From assembly GCF_035555955.1 (NCBI RefSeq), contig NZ_DATMGA010000021.1, positions 1 to 64,000 of the forward strand: DNA of 64,000 nucleotides, in the 5' to 3' direction. Below the pieces are notes generated by a model that ran no database searches, was not told the DNA's origin, and saw only the letters and a program-made list of their open reading frames with translations. Both the position numbers and the translations under genes were made by a program. This document shows positions 35,784 to 42,578 of the stretch, in pieces (the stretch's first letter is position 1; the number at the start of each line of letters is the position of its first letter). The stretch comes from Eoetvoesia sp035555955. GTDB taxonomy: Bacteria > Pseudomonadota > Gammaproteobacteria > Burkholderiales > Burkholderiaceae_B.

Positions 35784-37152
35784 ATGCCCCAGTACGTTGC
35801 GCCAGTCGCGCGAAATCATCGCTTGCCTGCGCGACAGTCCGATCGACGATTTCAGGCGCCAGGCCAATATTGCAGGATGGATCCAGTAGATCCCGCAGGG
35901 TATTCTCGGAAAGATGCGCTCTTACCTCGTCATGCTTCATCAAGCGCTCCGCGAACGATTCGCCGCAATCACGCACTTGCCGGCAGATCGCATGCAGCAG
36001 GTCGTGCGCGGCGAGGCGCCCGACATGTGGAGCGAGCGCCATCTGGATGCGCTCGCTCAACGCCAGGCCCTCGGTCAGATCGCAGTTGCTTCGCATGCGT
36101 CTGGTGTCGACACGCAAGCCTTCCAGCAACTGCCGGGTTGTACGCAAGCACATTTCCATCTGGATAAAGGCCGCGGGAAGCGCCGCATGCTCCACCATCC
36201 CCTGGCCGGATCGATCCAGGTTCTGGCGCGATGACCGCAGAACCAAAGAAACTTGCGCCTGCACCTGCTCCGCCCCGTTCATGACCAGCCAACTGAGGAT
36301 GGGATTGGCTTTGTGCGGCAACGTGCTTGACGTGTCGCGACCACCTGTTTCGGGTTCGGCCAGTTCGCCGATTTCAGTGCTGGACAACTCAGCGACGTCT
36401 TGGGCTATTTTTGCCAGCACCGATGCCGTCAAGGCGAGATAGAGCGCCACATCCAGGCAGGCATCGCGGGCGCTGGACGCGCTGGCGTAACGTGCCTGCA
36501 AGCCCAGTCTTCCCAGGACCCGGAGCTGAACCTGCAACCCGGCGTCACCCATGGCCATGAGCGTACCGCTCGCACCGAATAGCTCCCCCTCCATGGGACG
36601 CTGCAGCAAATCGTTCAGGCGGTTCGCGGTACGTGCAAGCGATGACAGCCATGTGGAGCATCTCAAGCCGAAAGTCGTGATGCCGGCATGGCCGCCGAAG
36701 CATCGCGAGGGCATGGGAGAGGCGCGGTACATGCTGGCCAGGCTGGCCACTTGTTCGCCAAGGCGGGCAAGCTGCGGCGCCATGAGACGCAACGATGCAT
36801 TGACTTGCTGGGCCCGGACGGTAATCAACAAGTCCTGCGTCGTGGCGCCCCAATGCAGCGAACGGCCTGCGGCCCCGCACTGAGAGGTCAACTGCCGGAT
36901 CAACGGGGCAATGGGATATCCGGACTTCTCCGTCGCCGCACGCAGCGCCGCATAGTCCACACTCGCATCTCTCAGGCAATCGCAGATGTCCACGGCATCC
37001 TGTTGGGGTATCAAACCCAATTCGGCCTGCACGCGCGCCAAAACGCATTCAAACTCAAGATACCGCGACACGGTATGCTCCAGCGAAAAAACCGCCGCGA
37101 TACTGTCGATGGGCATGGCGGTGCGGTTGTCGCGCGAAGCCGGGCGAGCCAT
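35767..37152 (-). CDS. PcaB-like 3-carboxy-cis,cis-muconate cycloisomerase family protein
   Basis: The 461-residue protein belongs to the fumarase/aspartase superfamily, PcaB branch. The signature loop is GGRDTSSTLPHKANPI, and earlier conserved blocks are GRSLHWGATTQDLLITV and LFGASGTLMAMG. It would lactonise a muconate produced by the intradiol dioxygenase encoded immediately upstream. The dioxygenase stop at 37158 is five bases before ATG 37152; a GTG at 37161 overlapping that stop is the alternative start. In the classical pathway a decarboxylase (PcaC) follows; here a lactone hydrolase follows. Confidence 0.88.
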   Translation of the reverse strand: MARPASRDNRTAMPIDSIAAVFSLEHTVSRYLEFECVLARVQAELGLIPQQDAVDICDCLRDASVDYAALRAATEKSGYPIAPLIRQLTSQCGAAGRSLHWGATTQDLLITVRAQQVNASLRLMAPQLARLGEQVASLASMYRASPMPSRCFGGHAGITTFGLRCSTWLSSLARTANRLNDLLQRPMEGELFGASGTLMAMGDAGLQVQLRVLGRLGLQARYASASSARDACLDVALYLALTASVLAKIAQDVAELSSTEIGELAEPETGGRDTSSTLPHKANPILSWLVMNGAEQVQAQVSLVLRSSRQNLDRSGQGMVEHAALPAAFIQMEMCLRTTRQLLEGLRVDTRRMRSNCDLTEGLALSERIQMALAPHVGRLAAHDLLHAICRQVRDCGESFAERLMKHDEVRAHLSENTLRDLLDPSCNIGLAPEIVDRTVAQASDDFARLAQRTGAYDETQ

Positions 37153-37157
37153 GGCGG

Positions 37158-37877
37158 TCACTCGCCGTTTTCGATGAAAAACTGTGTTTCTTGCCGGCCG
37201 CGCAAGGTGATGTCAAAGCGCAGCCGCCATCCATCCGCGCCGTATCCATCATCAATACAGATCAAGGTTTGACGAGCGCCAAGATCTTCAATGCTATTCA
37301 GGATGGGATCTTCGTCGTTGAGCGGCTCATTGGGAAAATACATTTGGGTTATCAGGCGATGCATGACACCGGCCGCATAAACCGAGAAATGCACATGAGG
37401 AGGCCGCCACCAATTGTCGTAACCCGGATTGGGGTAGGCTCCGGGCTTGATTGACACGAAACGATAAGAGCCGTCGTCTTTGGTCAGTGTCCGGCCAAAG
37501 CCTTTGAAGTTGGGATCGACGGCTTGATCGAACGTATCGGCGGGATGATCGTACTTTCCCTTGCTGTTGGCGGACCAGACTTCGATCAGCGCACCGGGCA
37601 CCGGCCTGCCCGTTTCGTCGGCAAGAATGCCGCTGATGACGATCGGCTCGCCTTCGGCCCGCGGAGCGTCCGGCGACCACGCGGCCAGGTCGTGGTCCCC
37701 ATCCTTGATCAAAAAGCGTGGATGAAAGGGCCCGATGGTCTGATGAGGCGTGACAATCGGCAGCTTGCGGCCTGGTGTGCGCTTCTCATGGAGGACATAT
37801 CCCTTGATCAACGACAGCCGATGCGGATCGACGAAGGTATTGGGATGAGGTATAGACCGCGACTTGTTGTCAGTCAT
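37158..37877 (-). CDS. intradiol ring-cleavage dioxygenase, protocatechuate 3,4-dioxygenase beta-like
   Basis: The 239-residue enzyme has the PcaH (beta, iron-binding) layout. The four non-haem Fe(III) ligands are all present by alignment: Tyr109 (KGKYDHP), Tyr148 (KPGAYPN), His161 and His163 (RPPHVHFS). It would cleave a catechol-type diol to a muconate. No alpha subunit (PcaG) gene is found nearby, so it may be homomeric. It heads the minus-strand run with the cycloisomerase, amidohydrolase and TRAP genes. A LysR-type inverted repeat lies 51 bases upstream. The segment between Tyr148 and His161 differs from typical PcaH, so the substrate is probably not protocatechuate itself. Confidence 0.88.
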   Translation of the reverse strand: MTDNKSRSIPHPNTFVDPHRLSLIKGYVLHEKRTPGRKLPIVTPHQTIGPFHPRFLIKDGDHDLAAWSPDAPRAEGEPIVISGILADETGRPVPGALIEVWSANSKGKYDHPADTFDQAVDPNFKGFGRTLTKDDGSYRFVSIKPGAYPNPGYDNWWRPPHVHFSVYAAGVMHRLITQMYFPNEPLNDEDPILNSIEDLGARQTLICIDDGYGADGWRLRFDITLRGRQETQFFIENGE

Positions 37878-37927
37878 TCAGAGTCTCCCGTTGGTAGCGT
37901 GAATGACCGCAGTATAGGTATACCCCT

Positions 37928-37946
37928 ACGATTGGAATAGAATCGT
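37928..37946. promoter_or_regulatory. candidate LysR-type operator upstream of the intradiol dioxygenase gene
   Basis: ACGATTGGAATAGAATCGT is an inverted repeat with 6-bp arms (ACGATT/AATCGT) and a 7-bp spacer. It lies 51-69 bases upstream of the dioxygenase ATG and just downstream of the LysR gene stop. Position and the ATT/AAT symmetry fit a LysR recognition site. Confidence 0.5.
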
Positions 37947-37971
37947 TGATCTTTTGGGCAATAACACCAAG

Positions 37972-38865
37972 TTATATGCCTGCCGGGGTGCGACGCAGCG
38001 CGTCGGCCATCGCCCTTGCTGCAGGCGGAAGCGGCGAAGCACTGCTGGCGATCAAATAGACGGTCAACGGAGCGAGAGGCTCCTCGATGTCTATGGCCCG
38101 TAAATGCGTAGCATAGAACGGGTGATTAAGGAGCTGGCGGGGCAAGATACAGATCACATCGTTTTTGAGCATCGAGGCCGTCAGCGTCGTGAGAGACTCA
38201 AATCGTAGAACCGGTTGCGACAGTGTCTCGCCCAGCGCCTTGAATTTTTTTTCAAAGATGCTGCCAGGCCCGTGCGCCGGACCATTGATGGCCCACTGGG
38301 CGTCTTTCAGCTCACGAATCGACGTGGCGCTCTCGCAAGCATGTCCAACCCGGCATGCGACGCACAGAGGAGACTCGAACAAAGGCTCGACCAGAAATTC
38401 GCTGTCCAGCGGATGGTCGGGAAGGGGCCCCACGGCAAAGTCGACTTCACGCTCACGAATCAACGGCAGGACTTTAGGGTAAAGGCCGTCGCTCACAGCC
38501 ACGCTGACCCCCGGATTTGTGCGATGCAAACGCTGTAGCGCTCCGGGAACAACCATCATGGCCGCCGCCGGCGATACCGCAATGGAAGTATGGCCGCGTG
38601 TGTCGCCTTGTATATCCAGGACTTCCTCTTCCATACGGCCGATCTCGATCAGTACAGTCCGGGAGCGGGCCACTACCGCGCGCCCGTACTTCGTCAATAC
38701 GGTGCCCTGGTTCGTGCGCTGGATCATGGGCACGCGGAATTCCTCTTCAAGAGCCCGTATGCTCTTGGTCAATCCGGGTTGGCTGATGGCAAGTTTCTGG
38801 GCGGCTTTCCGGATGCTGCCCACGTCGGCAATCGCGACGAGCTGTTCAAGTTGTTTGAGCCGCAT
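37972..38865 (-). CDS. LysR-family transcriptional regulator
   Basis: The 297-residue regulator has the N-terminal HTH (SIRKAAQKLAISQPGLTKSIRALEEE split across residues 17-42) and an effector domain (ISVAVSDGLYPKVLPLI region from about 90). ATG 38865 is chosen to place the HTH at the usual distance from the N-terminus; the open frame extends 18 codons upstream. It lies between the minus-strand ring-cleavage run and the plus-strand ring-hydroxylating run, and probably activates both in response to the substrate or an intermediate. Confidence 0.88.
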   Translation of the reverse strand: MRLKQLEQLVAIADVGSIRKAAQKLAISQPGLTKSIRALEEEFRVPMIQRTNQGTVLTKYGRAVVARSRTVLIEIGRMEEEVLDIQGDTRGHTSIAVSPAAAMMVVPGALQRLHRTNPGVSVAVSDGLYPKVLPLIREREVDFAVGPLPDHPLDSEFLVEPLFESPLCVACRVGHACESATSIRELKDAQWAINGPAHGPGSIFEKKFKALGETLSQPVLRFESLTTLTASMLKNDVICILPRQLLNHPFYATHLRAIDIEEPLAPLTVYLIASSASPLPPAARAMADALRRTPAGI

Positions 38866-39002
38866 GAGTAAACCTGTGGTTATCGTTATGTAAAACTTGA
38901 ATACTATTCGCGCCCCCAACCCTTGTCTATTCTTTCTTCATCTGAAGCCGGGTTCGATTTTCGGATCAACCCCAAAACTCATCAGCAAGGAGACTGACTG
39001 AC

Positions 39003-40298
39003 ATGAACGTGAAAGATAACGTTCCCGTTGACGGCGAACGCGGTTTGCTAGACCGCTCGATCTTCGTGGATCCCCATGTATATCAACGCGAGCTGAAACA
39101 CATTTTTGCACGGTGCTGGCTATTTCTTGGACACGAATCGCTGCTGCCGAACGAAAACGATTACTTCACAACGTATATGGGCGAAGACCCTGTCATCGTT
39201 ACCCGCAAGGGCGACGGGAAGTTTGGCTGTTACCTGAACATGTGCCGCCACCGGGGCAACCGGGTATGCCGTGGAGACGCGGGCAATGCGCGCACATTCG
39301 TCTGTCCGTTTCACGGCTGGACGTTCAAGAACGATGGCTCGTTAAGCCATGTCCCAGGCTACAAAGAGGTCTATTTCAGCGAACTGGACATCGAATCCCA
39401 CGGCCTGGTTCCCGTAGCCCAGATCGACAGCTACAAAGGCTTGTTATTTGCCACTTTTTCCAAGGATGCTCCTCCACTTGCAGAGTATCTGGGAGATATG
39501 ACCTGGTATCTGGACATGATCCTGGATCGCCGCGAAGGCGGCATCGAATTCCTGCCGGGTGTCCACAAATGGCAAATCAAGGCCAACTGGAAATTCCCCG
39601 CCGACAACTTCATCGGCGACAGCTATCACGGCCCGGTAAGCCATCAATCGGCATGGGGCTCCGGCTTCGAGGGCATGCCTCGGCGCAAGCGAGGCTATGG
39701 CTACGAAGGGTTTCAAATCTGCATCCCCGGCGGCCATGGTTTGGGTGTGCGCTGGGCAGATAACCGCGAGGACTACATCGACATGGCCCTGCCGGAGTTT
39801 CAGGAATACGAGCGCTCGCGTATTGATGAAGCAACCCAAAGGCTGGGAGCATTGCGGGCGCATACTCTCTCGCCCATGCATTCCACCATTTTCCCCAACA
39901 TGTCTTTGCTGTGGCAAGGCGGCACGATGCGGGTCTGGCATCCGCGAGGGCCAAACCTGACGGAAGCATGGGGATGGTGCTTCGTCGATAAGTCGGCGCC
40001 CGAAAGCCACAAGCAGCTTACCCGCATTCATGATCTACAGCGGCACGGCACCAGCGGCACCTGGGAAGTCGACGATGTCGACAACTGGGTGCAAAGCACC
40101 AACGCAAGCCGGGGGTGGGTAGCCCGCCAGGTACCGCAAAACATCCAGATGGGCGTCAAGCATGAGGCCATCCATCCGGAGCTGCCCGGCTTGACCGGGG
40201 GATTTCAATCAGAGATCAATCAGCGCGGGTTCTATCTTTGGTGGCAGGAGATGCTGAACAGCGACAAGTGGCCGACGGCGGCAGGCGCAGCGAAATAA
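39003..40298 (+). CDS. aromatic ring-hydroxylating dioxygenase, large (alpha) subunit
   Basis: The 431-residue Rieske oxygenase large subunit has the [2Fe-2S] ligands Cys81, His83, Cys101, His104 (MCRHRGN, CPFHGW). The mononuclear iron site lies in DNFIGDSYHGPVSH (bridging Asp206, ligands His209 and His214). It adds O2 across an aromatic ring to give a cis-dihydrodiol. Overall layout resembles the benzoate, biphenyl and phenylpropionate dioxygenase group. AGGAG precedes the ATG. It is followed by the beta subunit (17-bp gap) and a dehydrogenase. No ferredoxin or reductase gene is adjacent. Confidence 0.92.
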   Translation: MNVKDNVPVDGERGLLDRSIFVDPHVYQRELKHIFARCWLFLGHESLLPNENDYFTTYMGEDPVIVTRKGDGKFGCYLNMCRHRGNRVCRGDAGNARTFVCPFHGWTFKNDGSLSHVPGYKEVYFSELDIESHGLVPVAQIDSYKGLLFATFSKDAPPLAEYLGDMTWYLDMILDRREGGIEFLPGVHKWQIKANWKFPADNFIGDSYHGPVSHQSAWGSGFEGMPRRKRGYGYEGFQICIPGGHGLGVRWADNREDYIDMALPEFQEYERSRIDEATQRLGALRAHTLSPMHSTIFPNMSLLWQGGTMRVWHPRGPNLTEAWGWCFVDKSAPESHKQLTRIHDLQRHGTSGTWEVDDVDNWVQSTNASRGWVARQVPQNIQMGVKHEAIHPELPGLTGGFQSEINQRGFYLWWQEMLNSDKWPTAAGAAK

Positions 40299-40314
40299 TC
40301 CGGAGGAAAAAACC

Positions 40315-40863
40315 ATGACAACTGTATTGACCAGCAGCCTCGACGACAAAACCCTTGCGCGCATCGGCCTGCAATATGAAATCGAGCAGTTTTTATATGA
40401 AGAAGCCAGAATGCTCGACGAGCGCCGATTCAAGGATTGGATCGATCTGTTTACCGACGACATCCAATACTGGATGCCCATTGTTTCCAATCGAATGGGA
40501 AAAGACCTGGGCAATGAGCGGACCCTGCCGGGCGAGCTGGCTCATTTCGACGAAGATAAAACCAGCTTGGCAAATCGGGCCCGGCGACTGGAGAGCGGCG
40601 CCGCATGGGCCGAAACCCCGCCATCCCGAACCCGCCACATCGTCGGCAACGTGCAGGTGCAGCCGCTGGAGCAGGAAGATTCGGTCTCCGTGGTTTCCGC
40701 TTTCCTCTTGTGGAGATCGCATCTGGAACACGACGAGGAGGCATTCAGCGGACAGCGGCACGATGTATTGCGCCGCTGCGGCGGCGGCTGGCGAATTGCG
40801 AAAAGGACGATTTATCTCGACCATTCCGTCATTACTCAAAAAAGCCTGGGAGCGTTTTTCTGA
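40315..40863 (+). CDS. aromatic ring-hydroxylating dioxygenase, small (beta) subunit
   Basis: The 182-residue protein has the NTF2-like fold of Rieske dioxygenase beta subunits: QYEIEQFLYEEARMLDERRF, WIDLFTDDIQYWMP, TRHIVGNVQV and the C-terminal GWRIAKRTIYLDHSVI. It completes the alpha3beta3 oxygenase with the upstream gene and is followed one base later by the SDR gene. AGGAAA precedes the ATG. Confidence 0.92.
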   Translation: MTTVLTSSLDDKTLARIGLQYEIEQFLYEEARMLDERRFKDWIDLFTDDIQYWMPIVSNRMGKDLGNERTLPGELAHFDEDKTSLANRARRLESGAAWAETPPSRTRHIVGNVQVQPLEQEDSVSVVSAFLLWRSHLEHDEEAFSGQRHDVLRRCGGGWRIAKRTIYLDHSVITQKSLGAFF

Positions 40864-40864
40864 A

Positions 40865-41626
40865 ATGTACGCCGACCTCTCGACACGCACAGCCCTGGTA
40901 ACCGGAGCGGCCAAGGGCATCGGCAAGGCCACCGCCCTGGCTTTTGCTCAGCAAGGCGCAAGTCTGGCCTTGCTGGACCGCGACGCCGAGGCACTGGCGG
41001 ACGTGGCCGAAGCATGCCGCGCCGCTTCGCCTCAAGGGCGCGCCATGCATACCTTCGTGGTGGATCTGATGGATCACCAGGCCACGGCGCATGCAGTTCG
41101 CACGGCGATCGACAAGCTGAACGAGCTGAATGTGGTGGTCAACGTCGCGGGAATAACGTCCCCCGCCCGGGATCCCTTCGAGGGCATTGCACCGCAGGAC
41201 TGGGAACGCGTGTTTTCAACCAACGTGACATCGATATTCGTCATTGTCAAAGAAGCGCGCCAAGCGTTGATCGACGACAAAGATGGACGCATCATCAACA
41301 TTTCATCGCTTACCGCCTCCCGGTCGCTGGATTATCTGCCCGCCTATACGACATCCAAGGCCGCTGTGAACAGCTTTACCCGCGTTCTGGCGCGTCAGTT
41401 CGCTCCATTTGGGACGACCGTCAATGCCATCAGCCCAGGATTCATCCGCACCCCGCTATGGGATGAACGGAGCGACGAATTTGACAGCCGCATCGACAAA
41501 TGGGTACCCATGGGCCGGCCGCAGTCCGCCGATGACGTGGCCTGGCTGAGCGTCTTTCTGGCAAGCCCGCTTGCTTCGAATATTACAGGCCAAATCATCG
41601 GCGTGGACGGCGGGGCCTCGATCTAA
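40865..41626 (+). CDS. SDR-family dehydrogenase, probable cis-dihydrodiol dehydrogenase
   Basis: The 253-residue short-chain dehydrogenase has the NAD(P)-binding TGAAKGIG (Gly14, Gly18, Gly20), VVNVAG, and the catalytic Ser148, Tyr161, Lys165 (NISSLTAS, PAYTTSKAAV). Coupled to the dioxygenase genes (one base after the beta-subunit stop), it most likely oxidises the cis-dihydrodiol back to an aromatic diol for intradiol cleavage. The frame is open upstream through the beta-subunit gene; ATG 40865 is chosen by family length and domain position. Confidence 0.9.
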   Translation: MYADLSTRTALVTGAAKGIGKATALAFAQQGASLALLDRDAEALADVAEACRAASPQGRAMHTFVVDLMDHQATAHAVRTAIDKLNELNVVVNVAGITSPARDPFEGIAPQDWERVFSTNVTSIFVIVKEARQALIDDKDGRIINISSLTASRSLDYLPAYTTSKAAVNSFTRVLARQFAPFGTTVNAISPGFIRTPLWDERSDEFDSRIDKWVPMGRPQSADDVAWLSVFLASPLASNITGQIIGVDGGASI

Positions 41627-41684
41627 TAAGGCGCGCCTTTCTATTAAAGCAAATCCCCGGCGAACGAAGCCGCAGACAGCATCA

Positions 41685-42005
41685 TTACAGAACCGCGCCC
41701 ATCCCCTTCCGCTCGATCAGGTTGAGAAGCTTCAAGGATGAGCCATTTGGCTTCTTGTCGCCCACTTCCCATTTTTGTACCGTGGACAAACTGATATTGA
41801 GCACGGCCGCAAACACCGCCTGGCTGAAATTAGCTTGTTCGCGTAGCGACTTGATCTGTTGCGGCTGCATTTCGTGCACGTCGAGATTGCGCAATACATC
41901 GAACTCGAGCATGCGGCGTTTGCTGATGAGGCCGGCGCTTTGCAGCCCTTGCGCAGTCTCGTGCATTTCATCCAGAATTCGGCTCTTATGCTTGGGTATT
42001 GTCAC
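41685..42005 (-). CDS. HTH antitoxin of a HigBA/RelE-type toxin-antitoxin pair
   Basis: The 106-residue protein has a C-terminal HTH_XRE/MqsA-like domain (IKSLREQANFSQAVFAAVLN, STVQKWEVGDKKPNG) typical of HigA/NadS antitoxins that bind DNA. It overlaps the upstream toxin gene by 20 bases (41986-42005). A decayed copy of its C-terminal two thirds lies at 49850-50066. Base composition of the pair is AT-richer than its surroundings, consistent with acquisition. Confidence 0.87.
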   Translation of the reverse strand: MTIPKHKSRILDEMHETAQGLQSAGLISKRRMLEFDVLRNLDVHEMQPQQIKSLREQANFSQAVFAAVLNISLSTVQKWEVGDKKPNGSSLKLLNLIERKGMGAVL

Positions 42006-42408
42006 AACTTACCTCCTGGATCTCACCGTTGGCCAAGGCAATCGCCAATTGGCGGTCATCAAAGCTTAAAAGTTCTTTCGCTATTTCTTGAAGCATCTTC
42101 AGCTCGGCCGGGTCGATATTGTTCCGCTCATTCTTGTTGAACCCATACAGGAAAAACCAACGGTCTGTCAGTGTTGTGGCAACAATGGTTCGAGCGCCAC
42201 CGCGCTTGCCATGACCAGATAAAGCGACCCGCTTCTTTACAACACAGCCACCCAAATCAGCGTCGACAAGCCCTTGGGCCATTTCAGAAACGGCCTTGAG
42301 CAAAGCACTATCAGCCAAGCCTGCCTTTCGCATCCAACGGACGAAACTCCGGGTTTTAAATATCCGTCGATAAGTTAAACTATAGCATTCAGTGCAATAG
42401 ATTTCCAT
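41986..42408 (-). CDS. RelE/HigB-type toxin
   Basis: The 140-residue protein is a HigB/RelE-like mRNA interferase: RIFKTRSFVRWMRKAGL at the N-terminus, VKKRVALSGHGKRGGARTIV with the conserved basic residues, and DRWFFLYGFNKNERNNI near the end. Toxin-first order fits HigBA. ATG 42408 has GGAG nine bases upstream; it gives a short extra leader (EIYCTECYSLTY) before the usual family start, so the true start may be slightly different. No palindromic operator was evident. Confidence 0.85.
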   Translation of the reverse strand: MEIYCTECYSLTYRRIFKTRSFVRWMRKAGLADSALLKAVSEMAQGLVDADLGGCVVKKRVALSGHGKRGGARTIVATTLTDRWFFLYGFNKNERNNIDPAELKMLQEIAKELLSFDDRQLAIALANGEIQEVSCDNTQA

Positions 42409-42516
42409 GCCTGCTTCTCCCCTGGAGTCTTTGCAAGCAGGCAATCTAAAACAAACGTAGCGGAAAAAACATTAGGCAAATTCATCCAGGGCCCGGAAGG
42501 CCTGCGCATGAAAACA

Positions 42517-42548
42517 CCCCGAAGGCCGGAAGTCTCCGGCTTTCGGGG
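42517..42548 (-). terminator. rho-independent terminator of the tannase-family gene
   Basis: A 14-bp stem (42517-42530 with 42535-42548, one G-T pair) with a 4-base loop, GC-rich and closed by CCCC/GGGG, lies 31 bases past the stop of the minus-strand tannase-family gene. On the minus strand it is followed by TGTTTTC. This is the clearest intrinsic terminator seen in the window. It also separates this gene from the toxin-antitoxin pair. Confidence 0.8.
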
Positions 42549-42578
42549 CGCGACTTCATGGCAAGGCTTTTTCAACCA

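Noticed and set aside
41630..41645. AAGGCGCGCCTTT after the SDR gene as a terminator
   Set aside because: The palindrome has no loop and only a short T stretch, too weak to call.
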